64,000 nt of DNA, from assembly GCF_963678635.1 (NCBI RefSeq), contig NC_087071.1:1478537-1542536 (forward strand). Reading direction: 5' to 3'. Both the position numbers and the translations under genes were made by a program. Each line of letters starts with the position of its first letter. Position 1 is the stretch's first letter. The notes beneath the pieces are model-generated. The model saw only the letters and a program-made list of their open reading frames with translations, had not been told where the DNA came from and made no database searches. The stretch is from Symsagittifera roscoffensis. Taxonomy: Eukaryota > Xenacoelomorpha > Acoela > Convolutidae. This document shows, piece by piece, positions 1-11,123 of the stretch.

Positions 1-540
1 TCCCAATGGTCCAACCCAAAACTTTAATTCTCAAGTGCAAACTAATTTCCTTTACTGGAATTTTTTAATAGCAAACTTCTCAAGTTATTACCTTTATGCT
101 AGAGTCGCTAGTGAATTTAGTTACTCCAATTCTCGAGTGTGCTGGTATGTGAGTACCCAATTTAGTTTTCTTGAGTGTGTTTTATAATTGTTATGTTGAG
201 GTAAGGAGAGTTTTAGGTTGATCCATCTGAAATGGATCAAAGTTCCACATTCTAATAAAAAGTAACTATACGGACTGTTCCGACCCTGTTTTTAACGGCT
301 TTCGCGTATTTTGGGTGTTTTGAGACCTAAGTATGGGGACGTTCTTATTTTCTAGAGCGGTGGGGGTATTTTGGTAGTGGCCTTTAGGCTGTAACGAGGG
401 TTTTAGTCTCATGTCGCAAGTGAACCGATATGGCTTCGACCGTTCCAGGAGGAAAAACACAAGAGATAGTGTCCCTGACTTTTGAGCCAATAGTTATAGG
501 GCCTATTTTTCTTTAACCTCATATGTGAATTAACTAGGCG
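1..540. other. Intergenic, no gene recognised
   Basis: AT-rich sequence with no convincing coding frame, RNA gene or transposon terminus on either strand. The short minus-strand open frame at 266-490 shows no domain-like composition and is probably chance. Confidence 0.5.
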
Positions 541-1800
541 ACTGTTGCAAAACTTAACACTTCCAAATTTTAATTTCTGGATCATAAGACCATGGTCAAA
601 TCTTAGGGGACTGAGCAGATGAACCGACTTCGTCTAGCCCTCTGAAAGTTATAACCTTTTGAGTTCTCGGCGATGCCAAAAGGTTAAACTTAATCGAGCG
701 TGGTGGGAAAAAAAGAATTTTTTTTCTTTCTCTTTCTGTCTCGATTTTGATTTTTCAGTGTCGGATCAAAAATTCGAGCTCAAAACTATTCCAACGATCT
801 CATATAATTGTTTGTAGCTTCAGTGTACATGGGTTAATCATAAGTTGAAAGTTTGAGGGGTCCCGAATTTTGGCTATTTTGGACTAAAATTGGCCTAAAA
901 GCTGGTTTAGGTTGGTACAATTTTTTTTGATATTTAAAGAGAAGTGTGCTGCCTTCCGTTGTCGCAGATGGCATTCAAAGATAGCTTATCAAATAGATTC
1001 GATTATTTAAATAGATTCGAAGTCAACCGTAAGTCAGTGATAAGCAGACACGACGAGGAGCGGAATCTCATTGAAGCAAGTACACCTGTCCATAATACCA
1101 TCATTAAGGAGCAACGTTTTGGGAACCTGCAGCCTGACCTGATTATCCAAAATAAAAAAAAGCAATCAACCCTCGTCCCCGATATCAAAATTTCAGCTGA
1201 AGCCTCAAAAACCCAAGAACAGAACGACACTGACGTGGCAACCAAATATTGAGCACTGAGATGTGCTTTCAACATTTACGGCCAAAAAAACTTCTAGAAC
1301 CCTTTTTTGAATGAATACTCAACTCAAGAAGGAAGAGCAACAACCTTGTGAGGAAATTGGCCAATCAAAATGTCCACCCTGCAGGGAACCTTGCAGTTGG
1401 ACACAACACCGGAAACGCGCAAAATTTTTAGATTGTGATCTACAAAAATTTATCTTTACCGAAGGCTTTTCGCGGTTTTAAAAATCTCAGATGTTGATCA
1501 TCTTCAATACAAGCGAAGATTTTCAAACTTACTATGATTTCAAACTTTCATTCTCTACTATTCTCAGTGTCCTTGTAAACACCCCTGTTTTGCTTATTTT
1601 ACTTCTGCTGAAATAAATTTTTCATCTGTTCTGGTCAGCTTAGTATCTGGCATGCTGGGCACTGCCTGGCACCAATATTAAACTGATTTTACTTTCCGAG
1701 TTGACAACGAAGCTTGCTTCAGTTGACTTACGGATTATACGGTTTTACACTACCAACGACTATAGTCCACCTTCAAATTCTTAACAAGCACTATGCAATT
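541..1800 (+). repeat. Diverged tandem repeat, copy 1 (about 1.5-kb period)
   Basis: This block recurs from about 2060 in the same order. Shared landmarks are the stretch around 560-620 containing 'ataagaccatggtcaaat', the stretch near 690 ('cgagcgtggt'), the coding remnant at 944-1252 and the trailing AT-rich segment around 1570-1680. The offset between copies 1 and 2 is about 1.5 kb. Copies 3 and 4 (3540-3900 and 4440-5150) are partial. The order of segments suggests tandem duplication of a truncated LINE 3' end rather than independent insertions. Confidence 0.75.
944..1252 (+). pseudogene. LINE-type retroelement C-terminal fragment
   Basis: An open frame of 102 codons. Its composition resembles the C-terminal tail seen after the reverse transcriptase of several non-LTR retrotransposons: an 'RHDEERN' segment, then 'LQPDLII', then 'VPDIKISAE', ending in 'TKY'. 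In those families the tail reads roughly RHN/RHD, PDLV, a short D-V/I strand pair and a terminal K-KY. No RT catalytic motif is present, so this is a truncated remnant. It lies inside a tandem repeat unit, and a second, frame-broken copy is at about 2470-2760. The clade is not assigned. The match rests on motif order recalled from the family, not on an alignment. Confidence 0.45.
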
Positions 1801-2059
1801 TACCATGAAAAGCTCGTTGATGTCAGCAAGAAGAGCCCAGTCGAGCCTGATGAATTGCACAAACGGTCAAAGCTCGCCTGAAAACTTTAAAATCTCCCGG
1901 ATTTACTAATTGAATCGGTAGATAATTGTCGTATCTAGGGGAACTCGGCAAATGAAGCGATTATGTTGAGCCAAATCAAAGGTGTAAGCATTTGAAATCT
2001 CGGTGATGTCAAAAAAATAAGCCCAACCTAGCCTGGTGAACTGCGCGAACGGCCATAAC

Positions 2060-3290
2060 TTGCCCAAAAAACTTAACACTTCCAAATTTTAGTTTCTGGA
2101 CCATAAGACCATGGTCAAATTTTAGGGGACTGAGCGAATGAACCGACTTCGTCTAGCCCTCTGAAAGTTATAACCTTTTGAGTTCTCGATGATGCCAAAA
2201 GGTTAAACTTAATCGAGCGTGGTGAATAAAAGAATTTTTCAAGTTTTTTTTTCTTTTTTTTTCTGTCTAGATTTTGATTTTTCAGTGTCGGATCAAAAAG
2301 TCTAGCTCAAAACAATTCCAACGAGCTGAAATCGTTGTTTGTAGCTTCAGTGTACATGGATTAATCATAAGTTAAAAATTTTGGGGGACCCGAATTTGGC
2401 TATTTTGGACGAAAATTGGCCTAAAAGCTGACTTTAAGTTGGTGCAATTTTTTGATAAAAGAAAAGTGTTCTGCCCTCCGTTGTCGCAGATGGCATTCAA
2501 AGAAAACCTATCAAATAGATTCGAATACTTAGATAGATTCGAAGGCAACCGATAAGCAGACACGACGAGGAGCGGAATCTCATTGAAACAAGTACACCTG
2601 CCCATAAAACCCTCATCAAAGAGAAACGTTTTGGGAATCTGCAGCCCGACCTGATTGTCCAAAACAAAAAAGCAACCAACCCTCATCCCCGATATCAAAG
2701 TTTCAGCTGAAGCCTCAGAAACCCAAGAACAGAACGAGACTGACATGGCAACCAAATATTAGGCGCTGACATGTGCTTTCAACATTTTCGGCCAAAAAAC
2801 TTCTCTCCATATTTTTCAACTTGGAGCCCTAGGAAAAGTTCGACGATGCACACGAACCCTTATTGAACGACTGCTCAACTCAAGAAGGAAGAGCAACAAC
2901 CTTGTGAGGAAATTGGCCAATCAAAAATTCCACCATGCATGGAACCTTGCAGTTAGACACATCACCGGAAACGCGCAAATTTTTTCGATTGTGATCTACA
3001 AAAATTTATCTTCACCGAAGGCTTTTCGTTGTTTTAAAAATCTCAGATGTTGATCATCTTCAATACAAACGAAGATTTTCAAACTTGCTATGATTTCAAA
3101 CTTTCATTCTTCACTATTCTCAGTGTCCTTGTAAACACACCTGTTTTGCTTATTTTACTTCTGCGGAAATAATTTTTTCATCTGTTCTAGTCAGCTTAAT
3201 ATCTGGCATGCTGGGCACTGCCTGGCACCAATATTAAACTGATTTTTACTTTCCGAGTTGACACCCGGATTATACGGTCTTACACTACCA
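2060..3290 (+). repeat. Diverged tandem repeat, copy 2
   Basis: Second copy of the unit at 541-1800, with scattered substitutions and small indels. The coding remnant at about 2470-2760 keeps the RHDEERN and QPDLI segments but is broken by frame changes near 2550 and 2670. Confidence 0.75.
2470..2760 (+). pseudogene. LINE C-terminal fragment, frame-broken copy
   Basis: Same coding remnant as 944-1252, displaced by about 1.5 kb. A deletion near 2550 and an indel in the A-run near 2670 shift the frame, so the PDLI segment and the following strand lie in different frames. It has no coding capacity left. Confidence 0.45.
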
Positions 3291-3539
3291 ACGACTACGG
3301 TCCAACTTAAAATTCTTAACACGCACTAAGCAATTTACCTTGAAAAGCTCGTTGATGTCAGCAAGAAGAGCCCAGTCGAGCCTGATGAATTGCGCGAACG
3401 GTCAAAGCTCGCCTGAAAACTTTAAAATCTCCCGGATTTACTAACTAAATCGGTAGATAATTGTAGTATCTAGGAGAACTCGGCAAATGAAGCGGTTATC
3501 TTGAGCCAAATCAAAGATATAAGCATTTCAAAGATATAA

Positions 3540-3900
3540 GCATGTCAAAAGTTAAGCCTAATTGAGCTTGGTGCAAAAGATTCAATGGGTCAAGTTTTGG
3601 TCAAAACATTAGATAACCGAAAATTTTCTTTCCTTTAAATTTGAATTTTTTCGTTTTGTTTCATAAATTTGAGCTCAGGAAAATTCTAACGAGCCCAAAA
3701 CGACGTTTGTAGCTTAAGTGTACGTGGAGTAATCATCAGTTGAAAATTTGGGGGGACCCGAATTTCGGGCATTTTGGACAAAAATCGGCCTAAAAGCTAA
3801 CTTTTAAGTTAGTGCATTTTTTTTCTTGCGTTTTTCAAGAGAATTGGGCTGCTCTCCGCTGTCGCAGAGTGCATTCAAAGAAACTTATCAAAGAGATTTG
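3540..3900 (+). repeat. Partial tandem repeat, copy 3
   Basis: Matches the middle of units 1 and 2, including the segment reading 'gacccgaattt' near 3754 and the 'gctgtcgcag' stretch near 3857 that precedes the coding remnant. It is cut off near 3900, where sequence related to the LINE 5' region at 38.5 kb begins in inverse orientation. Confidence 0.65.
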
Positions 3901-3927
3901 AATACTTACCTATTTAATAAGTTTATC

Positions 3928-4277
3928 ACAACAATTAGGCTAAAAGCAACTGACAGTATCTTGGCTGGTATTCAATCATATGCCACTTACAGTGAATGTG
4001 CGGCTATCATGCCATAGATGGTCATTCAAGGCACCTTGTACACGCTCCATAGGTTTTGACCAGCCGATTTGGCCATAAAACACATTGGGCAAAAAAAATT
4101 CCAAACAATGTCAATTTTCAAAATTTTGTTTGAAATGCATAAATTATAACGTGAGCGTGCAAAATTTTACATGGTATAAGAGCATATTTTTACTCTCGCG
4201 CGAGGGCGAGTGTTTTAAAACTAATGTACATAGACATATGCTAGTAAGGATATAAATGAAAGCGGAGTAACTCAAAT
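3928..4277 (-). mobile_element. Inverted fragment of the 38-48 kb LINE 5' region
   Basis: The reverse complement of this segment matches the leader of the LINE units at 38.5-38.7 kb and 43.6-43.8 kb (landmark 'atgaccatctatggcat'). Its part next to the 5S gene also matches, with divergence, the sequence on the 5' side of the 5S pseudogene at 48.2-48.5 kb. The 5S gene and the LINE leader therefore share one duplicated arrangement at two places in the window. Confidence 0.6.
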
Positions 4278-4396
4278 GCCTACGACCATACCATGTTGAA
4301 TGCACCGGTTCTTGTCCGATCACCGAAGTTAAGCAACATTGGGCCTGGTTAGTACTTGGATGGGAGACCGCCTGGGAACACCAGGTGTTGTAGGCT
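4278..4396 (+). rRNA. 5S ribosomal RNA gene
   Basis: 119-nt 5S rRNA transcribed by RNA polymerase III. The 5' end GCCTAC pairs with the 3' end GTAGGC to close helix I. The internal control region is intact: the box A region around 4327-4345 (AAGTTAAGCAAC) and the box C region around 4359-4379 (TGGATGGGAGACC). It is followed directly by a T-run. The sequence is very close to protostome and other metazoan 5S RNAs. It is a single copy here rather than part of a regular 5S array, and it sits inside repetitive DNA. A truncated relative lies on the minus strand at 48147-48239. Confidence 0.95.
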
Positions 4397-4399
4397 TTT
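4396..4399 (+). terminator. Pol III T-run terminator of 5S
   Basis: Four T residues at the 3' end of the 5S gene, the usual minimal RNA polymerase III stop. A further T-rich stretch follows at 4417-4430. Confidence 0.7.
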
Positions 4400-4439
4400 A
4401 TTTAAAGCAAAAGTTTTTCTTTTACTTTTATACACTAAG

Positions 4440-5150
4440 AGTTATTGCTGTTTAAAGTTCGGTGATGTCAAAAAGTTAAGCCTAATCGAGCGTGGTGCAA
4501 AAATTTTCAATGGGTCAAATTTTGGTCAAAACAACAGAAAACCGAAAAATTTCTTTTGCAGTATCAATTTTGTGTACAATCAGCTGCTGATAGGCCAAAA
4601 ATAATGGAGATAACTTTTGGGGTCTTTGAGTTATAGCCTTTTTAATTTCGGTGATGTCAAAAAGTTAAGCCCAATCGAGCCTGGTGAATTGCGCGAACGG
4701 CCATAACTTGCCCCAAAATTTTAAAATTTTCAAATTTTATTATTTGGATCATAAGATCATGGTCAAATCTTGGGGGAATGAGAAAACGAACCGATTTCGT
4801 CGGTCCAACACAAAGTTATAAGCTTTTGAAATCTCGGTGATGCCAAAAAGTTAAGCCTAATCGAGCGTGGTGCAAAAAATGAAAATAAAATTTTTGGTTT
4901 TTTTCGTTCAAAGTTCATTTTTTTTTCATCTTGTTTCATAAATTTCAGCTCAGGACAATTCCAACGAGCCCAAAACTACGTTTGTAGCTTAAGTGTACGT
5001 GGAGTAATCATCAGTTGAAAATTTGGGGGGACCCGAATTTCGGCCATTTTGGACGAAAATTGGCCTTAAAGCTAACTTTTAACTTAGTGCAATTTTTTTT
5101 CTTGCATTTTTTAAGAGAATGCTGTCGCAGAGTGCATTCGAAAAAAAAGT
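4440..5150 (+). repeat. Partial tandem repeats, copy 4 (internally duplicated)
   Basis: The 'ggtgatgtcaaaaagttaag' segment occurs at about 4463, 4651 and, as a variant, 4827. The segment with 'gacccgaatttcgg' recurs near 5029. It belongs to the same family as 541-1800 but is rearranged, and ends near 5150. Confidence 0.65.
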
Positions 5151-6495
5151 TGAAAAACTTGATTTGAAACAATTTTCACTCTTATAAATTTCAGTTAACT
5201 TCGGATGGATGCGACCCGTTGGGTGTTTTAGTTATATTATCAGTTTCTCATTTCACCCATGAATATGGTTGTTAAGAATCTATTACTAACCAGTCATACT
5301 CCATCATAACTTACCTTGATAATATGTGTTTCAACCACTGTCAGAAGCAATGTTTTATAGCATCTTTTGAGCCCTGATTGTTCCGACTGCCTTTTCAGGT
5401 CTATGACAGTTTTTTTTTGAAAAATTTGATGCAGTTTCCAGAAACGAAATCAGAAAATTTATAAAAAAAATTTTACTTTGAGAGTTTTGTTTTCAAAATA
5501 ATTTCCCACACTCTAAGTGAAGTGCAGTGTGATATAAGTCGCCTATTCGCCTTGGTGTTCAAAAACCCAAATTGCATGCCGTAATTCAATTTGGAACGAT
5601 TTGACGACGGACCAAAACTTAGCCTACAGGTTAATCGTTCCAGATATCGGGAGTTAATTGTCATGTTTCAAACAACCATAACTTTACAAAAAAGGTAAGG
5701 ACAACAATAATTTCCAGATGATTTGAGAAAGTTTTGACCGAATGGCTGGTTGAAAAGTCTGGAGAAAAAAAACAGCCCGAGCACGAAAATTTCTTCACAT
5801 TCTTCGAGAGTCGGAACAATAATATGATCAGTATTGGACTGAATAATTGTGCGAACCGATTTGACCGAAACTAGATAGCGTGACAAACTAGTCTCATCTC
5901 AGATTTCATACCTTTCTACCCTTCACAATCGGCTTTGCTTCCAGGTTTGATAGATCATAAATATCAATTGACATAATCTAGTTCAAAATAAAAACAATTC
6001 AAAGTTACTTTTATCCAGCAATTGTGTATGAAAAATAATTAGCTTCCTTTTCTAACTAAATTAACCCAAAAATAAAGATAGCACCTAATTTTTGGTCTGA
6101 TAGACAAATTGGATGATAGAGTAACAAGATATAAATTATAATTGTGTAGAAAATCATTGTCAAATCAAATTACTTTACACTATGTAACACATCAGCTAAA
6201 ATAAAAATTCAGGCAACAATTGAAATATCATTTCAGGTAAAATAATCTACATCGGGGTCTACGTATGCCCCCCCCCCCCCCCCACCTCCTCTTGAATGTA
6301 ATAATTTGCCACGCCAAAAACGGACTAATTCGGCGATTTAGCCTATGCGAGTTGGTACCTTGAAGTGAATTATTCCCTTTTTGCTACGAGGGAAAAACTC
6401 ATTAAAAATAAAAAGAACTATTTATATTTTATCAACGTTATAATATTTGAGTATTTTTGAGTCAATTGAGTACTTCTTGAACAGTTTCCATTTTT
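5151..6495. other. Non-coding, with a dispersed repeat and a poly-C tract
   Basis: No supported gene. Roughly 5520-5886 resembles 12225-12660: both contain a 'ggaac' AT-rich block, an 'actttacaaaaaa' block and a 'cgagcataaaaatt'-like block in the same order and orientation, so a dispersed repeat family is likely. A run of 16 C residues lies at 6268-6283. Confidence 0.45.
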
Positions 6496-6701
6496 TCAGA
6501 GCAAATGTGGAGTGGAGAAGTTTTGGTTAATTTCTGCGATGTACTTGCGATGTTTATTGTACGCATTGTACAATTCAGTTCCACTCTTGTACAGTCTCGA
6601 CGAGACAGTCGCTTCGTGTTCGGCCGAGAGAGAGGCGGCAGCGGCAGTCGTCTTGCTCCGACACGCTTTCTCTTCAGTACTCAGAGACAGACTCCTCGTT
6701 T
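6496..6701 (-). CDS. Putative last exon of a PH-domain gene
   Basis: GC-richer open stretch on the minus strand, ending in TGA at 6496-6498. It is bounded upstream by a possible acceptor (ATAATAG at 6702-6708). It encodes about 68 residues with an Ala/Ser-rich stretch followed by a Lys/Tyr-rich helix-like segment (SRLYKSGTELYNAYNKHRKY). Starting at 6701 it supplies two bases, which complete the one base left by the upstream exon at 7567-7695. No domain recognised. Assignment to the PH-domain gene rests on strand, order and phase only. An independent small gene is possible. Confidence 0.4.
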
Positions 6702-6798
6702 CTATTATCAGCATCACAAACGGCATCAAATTAACATTTCGAAATATTCAACTTTCCCGACATTTTTTAAATGCCAATACCAAAGATGCCATCATCAT

Positions 6799-7214
6799 CA
6801 AGGGCGGATTTGGGGTGGGGGAGGGTCAGACGCCCCCCCCCCTCAGGGATTCGATCCCCTGCCGAACCAATGAGTCTCCCTTTTATTAGGAGATATTCAT
6901 TTTTGGTCACGGAGCCTAAAATTTTTCTAATGGCGCCTTCGGCGACAATATATACTAATTTTGAGGGGGGAGCGCGCGCCGAAAAAACGCGATTTTTTGG
7001 TCAACATTTTCGAAAAAGTGCCTAAACACGCTTTTTTCGGCCTGTTTTTTCAAAATTTTGCCTGCGGCACAGAAATTTTTGCCAAAACAGGGTCTTTGTA
7101 ATGCTTGAGAGTTCTCGGAAAATCAATTTGGTCGACCTAAAATAAAGATCGACAAAACTTTCAATTTTTTTTGAAAATCCGCCCCCTCTCGAGAAAATCC
7201 TAGATCCACCCCTG
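6799..7214. mobile_element. MITE-like element, family 1 copy A
   Basis: Begins with 'aagggcggatttgggg' and ends with 'ctagatccacccctg', which form imperfect terminal inverted repeats. The interior has a G-rich block, 'ggcgccttcggcg' and a 'gcgcgcgcc' block. A second copy with the same order of landmarks lies at 57993-58251. No transposase is encoded, so it is non-autonomous. The superfamily is not assigned. Confidence 0.6.
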
Positions 7215-7566
7215 TTCACCATCGAATTGAAATTGAAATAGCCGTGGTCGGCCAGCAAGCCAAAGTTAATATAACCTTTCCGACAAGCCTAAAATTATCA
7301 GATTGTCAGTGTTGTTATGCAATTGTTACGTAATTCTGATGTAACTTCGGCTGCAAGGAATGGCGGTTTGCTGAACATGCACCAAAAAAAAAACTGTCGG
7401 AATGTATGCTAGCACAACTGTTTGGTAAGTGTAATAAAAATTGAGTTGGAGGAAAGAATGTTAATTTGAACCCCCTTTCCTTTAATTTGTTCCTGCCATT
7501 TCTGCAAAGCAGCTGACGACTCCAACACGCCATTGGATTGAGCGAGTAACTTCACATGCATCTCAC

Positions 7567-7695
7567 TGAAGGATAGGGAGAGGAAGTGGTGGTCGCAGAT
7601 GGACTTCGGCTTCAGTCTCGCAGAGGGGGGACATCTCACCCCTTGCGATATCAGTTCACAGTGGGCTATTTTCGCACTGCTCGGCCAAGCAGCAC
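7567..7695 (-). CDS. Putative internal exon of a PH-domain gene
   Basis: Preceded by a strong acceptor (pyrimidine-rich tract then TTTCAG at 7696-7701), with a good donor GTGAGA at 7561-7566. The 129-nt exon is 2 + 42 codons + 1. It takes the single base left by the exon at 10966-11123 and leaves one base for the exon at 6496-6701. The peptide is unremarkable (for example KIAHCELISQGVRCPPSAR). The frame stays open past the donor to a TAG at 7409, and the read-through part (LLAQSNGVLESSAALQKWQE) also looks protein-like, so a longer alternative exon is possible. Confidence 0.45.
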
Positions 7696-7701
7696 CTGAA
7701 A

Positions 7702-8610
7702 CGAAAGAAAAAGATAAATGATCTCTTTGTACTCATTTAGAAGTATAGAACCGAAAAATTATTAATGGTATCAAATTTAAGTCAGACAGAAAAGCCTTTA
7801 AAGGTAGTTTCTATGTTTTTGATAATCTTTTATATTAAATGAATGTCGAAATGCACCACGGTCGCAATGTTTAAATGAGTTCAATGTCTTACTTTTGTTT
7901 AGCGCAACGAGCAAGAAAACCATTTAGGCTCAACGTTTAAGGAAGGCCAATAAAAATCTAAAGTCTGGAATAAACTAGAAATTTTTTCAGAAAAAAATCG
8001 AATCTTTAGGCAAGATGAACTCGATTCAATTTCAAGTCTAGAGAATTCCGGTCAAATTTTTAGCAGAATTTTTGCCTACTCAGATTCAATTCATTCTAAA
8101 ACGAACTAACTAGAAACAGTAGAAAACACCTTGCTTAGAAAAATTATCTTTTTTCGAACCGATTCGCTCTGTAATAACTTGAAATATTTCTCAGTTTTAT
8201 CCCGTGAATAACTTGTTTCAATTAAAAGAAAACGTACGTGGCAATTCTAACGAAGCAATGTTTAGAATTTGTCTTTTAAATTCATCCACTTGAAGTGCTT
8301 CAAGAATACTTAAATGGGTTTTTGAATGGGTCTCATCAAAAACGGCGTGATCATACTTCTAAATGAGTACCTATCTTTTCACCTTGATCACAATTGATTT
8401 GGTCAATTTCTGTTGCATATTCAAAATTCTTTAGCAACGAAATGGCATTTCCCAATCATGTACAGACCGATAGTTCACAATTTAGATTAACGAATTCGGA
8501 TTTAGCTGTCGGTTCTGCGATTCGCAGAGGATCTATGAAAGTCTTTGCAGCATGACTGAGCATAGTCCGTTTTTTTCCCACATTCCAGACTGAGTTAATT
8601 TGTTGAGCGA
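7702..8610. other. Probable intron or intergenic DNA, nothing recognised
   Basis: No coding frame of note, no RNA gene and no transposon terminus. If the neighbouring exons belong to one gene, this is intron. Confidence 0.4.
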
Positions 8611-8660
8611 AGCTCTTTTTGTGCGAGTCAAGCTCTTTTTGTGCGAGTCAAGCTCTTTTT
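8611..8660. repeat. 20-bp tandem repeat, 2.5 copies
   Basis: The unit 'agctctttttgtgcgagtca' occurs twice and then as a half copy, with no mismatches. A short minisatellite with no other feature nearby. Confidence 0.9.
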
Positions 8661-9159
8661 GTTGCATCTAGAACTTTCACGTAATACCACTATTGCAACC
8701 GAAATCTGTCAGGCGGTGCTAGACTCGAAGCTGGAGGTCAAAGGAGCGCGCGTCTTCTCACACTATCAATGCCATGGCAGCGGATCGAATACATAATCTG
8801 ACGATCACGAAGTGAACTCTCTTCAGCAGTGCTGAGATCCTCTTTTGATATTAATAAGAATTTTCAATTAAAAAAGCTGGATGAGCCACTGAATTTGGCT
8901 CACAGACAACGATATAGTGATAAGAAATAATAAAATTTCAAAGTCAAGTCATTTGAAACAACTTACAGTAAATCTAAAAAAAAACATTTCCTTGCTTCAA
9001 AAATTAGAGTGACTCTTATTGCGGGAAAAGGCAAACACTCGAAATTCAGGGCTCCAATGAGCTGTTCACACGTCCCCACGTTATAAAACATAGGCGCTAC
9101 GCGCAATACACCGAAGGCATAGAAACTGAAGCAAAAACCAAACAACTTGAACAACTAAT

Positions 9160-9790
9160 TAAATAGACATGAAAAAATATATATGAACAAATAACCAAAC
9201 AAACAGACCCATAATATGAATAAATGAAAATAAATAAATGAAATAAATACACATACATAAATAATAAAAGCAAAACTAAATGAAAGAAAGAATAATTAAA
9301 TAAATGTAGAAATAAATATCAACAAATAAACAAAACACACCTGATAAATAAATAAGCAATAAAAAAATAAATCAATACATAAATAAATAAATAAATAAAT
9401 ACATAAATAAATACATAAATAAATAAATAAATAAATAAATAAAAGCAAAAGTGAAATGTACAAATAATTAAATAGACATGAAAAAATATATATGAACAAA
9501 TAACCAAACAAACAGACCCATAATATAAATGAAAATAAATAAATTAAATAAATACACACGCAGAAATAATAAAAGCAAAACTAAATGAAAGAAAGAATAA
9601 TTAAATAAATAAACAAAACACGTGATAAAAATAAACAAAAATAAATATGTACATACATAAATTATAAATAAATATAAGCAAACTAAACATAATTAAATAA
9701 ATAGAAGAACAGATAATTAAATAAATAAAGATGAACAAATAAAGAAACAAACATACGCAATCACGTGACATAGCGCGATATAGTCCAGCC
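9160..9790. repeat. AAAT-type low-complexity block with internal duplication
   Basis: Dominated by (TAAA)n on the plus strand. A segment beginning 'agacatgaaaaaatatatat' occurs at about 9166 and again at about 9473, so a unit of about 308 bp is duplicated within the simple repeat. Apparent minus-strand open frames here are translations of the microsatellite and are not genes. Confidence 0.85.
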
Positions 9791-9889
9791 CACATGATAA
9801 TTGATAACTGTGGACGTTATTTGTCGACACTTGACAACAGACAACATTAAAAAAAAAAACCCGTAACACGATACCATAACACCTTGACT

Positions 9890-10582
9890 AAAGTCTTCGG
9901 TGTAAACAAGTCCCCGAGCATGTAATTCTTGGGGTCGTGATTGATAAAGATCTTAAGTAGATTGGTCATATGAGCGAAAAATGCCGAAAAGTTTAAGTGC
10001 GCTAGCTATGATAAAGATAAACTCCCCGAAAATAACGTTCAAATTTTAGCTGCAAATCTAAAGAGTCTGGTTCTGCCCATAATTGTTCATGCATCACCCT
10101 GCTTTCAGCCGAATATTACAGGATTTCGATGACCTGAAAGAGTACAGAAGACAACAACACGTTAGATTAACGGATGTCGTGACTAATTGGAAGATCTGAA
10201 GAAGGCAAATTTTCTTGCGCTGAGTTTATACCTTTCAATCTCTCCAAATTAGTTCAAAATAACTATGATATCAACATACAAGACAAAGTGACTTTCAAAC
10301 AGACGTCTGCCGCGACCAGACTTGCTCAGGGCACACAGTTCATAGTACCGATTTCGAAACGGAAGCTTGCCGAAGCGAACTTCTAGATAAGAACTCCTAG
10401 ACTTATTAACAGAACTGAACAAGAGGTCGACTTTTTCAACAGCCATGGTCTCAAATCTCGAGTTTTAAAATACCTTAGGGGGTACTTTGACTCCGGCTAC
10501 TCAGAGATAGTATCAAGTCTATGGAAACTTTTAACTGACCTAAACTGTGAAAAACACCTTCAGACTCGCGCATCTAGTCTGT
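9890..10582 (+). mobile_element. Decayed LINE 3' end (RT tail)
   Basis: In shifting plus-strand frames this region encodes pieces typical of the post-RT part of CR1/Jockey-like non-LTR elements: 'HVILGVVIDKDLK', then 'GHMSEKCRK', then 'DIQDKVTFKQTSAATRLAQG'-type text near 10264-10330, then 'RTPRLIN', then 'FFNSHGLKSRVLKYL'. Several frameshifts and stops interrupt it. It is followed at 10583 by an A/T-rich simple repeat, consistent with a LINE 3' end. The clade is an inference from motif order. Confidence 0.5.
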
Positions 10583-10660
10583 TAAATCATAATAATAATA
10601 ATATTCATAAAAAGCATAAAAATAATCATAATAATGATAATAATCATACCATAATAATGC
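10583..10660. repeat. (AAT/CAT)n simple repeat
   Basis: Imperfect repeats of 'aataat' and 'cataat' following the LINE remnant. Probably its 3' tail microsatellite. Confidence 0.75.
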
Positions 10661-10965
10661 ATAATTGGCTTCCGAAAAATCGACTTTTAGAACATCTTTT
10701 TTATCCCCTCTAATCCTATTTGGGGTGGGTTGGGATTGTACCGTTTCTCCAAAATATCTTTCGCGACAAACTCAACTTTTCTTTTGATATACATGTCATA
10801 CATACTTATCAATTCATCTGAAAAATGAGACCGAATTCAACTATCACGTATTTTAAATCAAAGCTCGATCGGAACGAAAACTCAAAAAATAACAGTTATG
10901 ACATGTATACGTGTAATGCTAAACGTCACGCCCCCTTCCCCCCCTTCACCGTCAATTTACCCCAC

Positions 10966-11123
10966 CTTGAGGATTTGTGCCCCCACCCACAGGTGGATTG
11001 AGGATGACACTTTGTATGGCCTCGAACCACTCGTCTCTCTGTTTGATGTCCTTCGATCTCAACTCGTAGACTTTCATCTTACTCTGCTGGTCTGTGCTCA
11101 GTCGCAGCACAAACGGGTAGTCA
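10966..11123 (-). CDS. PH-domain exon, C-terminal half of the domain
   Basis: The acceptor TAGCAG lies at 11124-11129 and the donor GTGGGG at 10960-10965. The exon is 158 nt (1 + 52 codons + 1). It encodes the second half of a pleckstrin homology domain: a strand pair reading DYPFVLRLSTD and MKVYELRS, then the C-terminal helix with the near-invariant Trp (KQRDEWFEAIQSVI). The first base completes the GA left by the exon at 38189-38311, giving Asp, and the two peptides form one continuous PH fold. PH domains bind phosphoinositides or proteins at membranes. Without the rest of the protein no name can be given. If the donor is not used, the frame ends at TGA 10952. Confidence 0.7.

Noticed and set aside
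6830-6870. B-box-like 'gattcgatccc' suggesting a tRNA
   Set aside because: No matching A box or cloverleaf; it is part of the MITE-like element.
6505-6889. Plus-strand frames overlapping 6496-6701
   Set aside because: They run into the MITE and depend on its poly-C run; the minus-strand exon reading fits splice phase better.
8611-8660. Short direct repeats as a possible CRISPR array
   Set aside because: No spacers: units are contiguous, and the context is eukaryotic.
9296-9795. Minus-strand open frames rich in Tyr, Leu, Ile and Phe
   Set aside because: They are translations of the AAAT microsatellite; the repetitive composition follows the DNA repeat.
10249-10446. Minus-strand 65-codon frame
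   Set aside because: It lies antisense to a LINE tail remnant, which explains the open frame.
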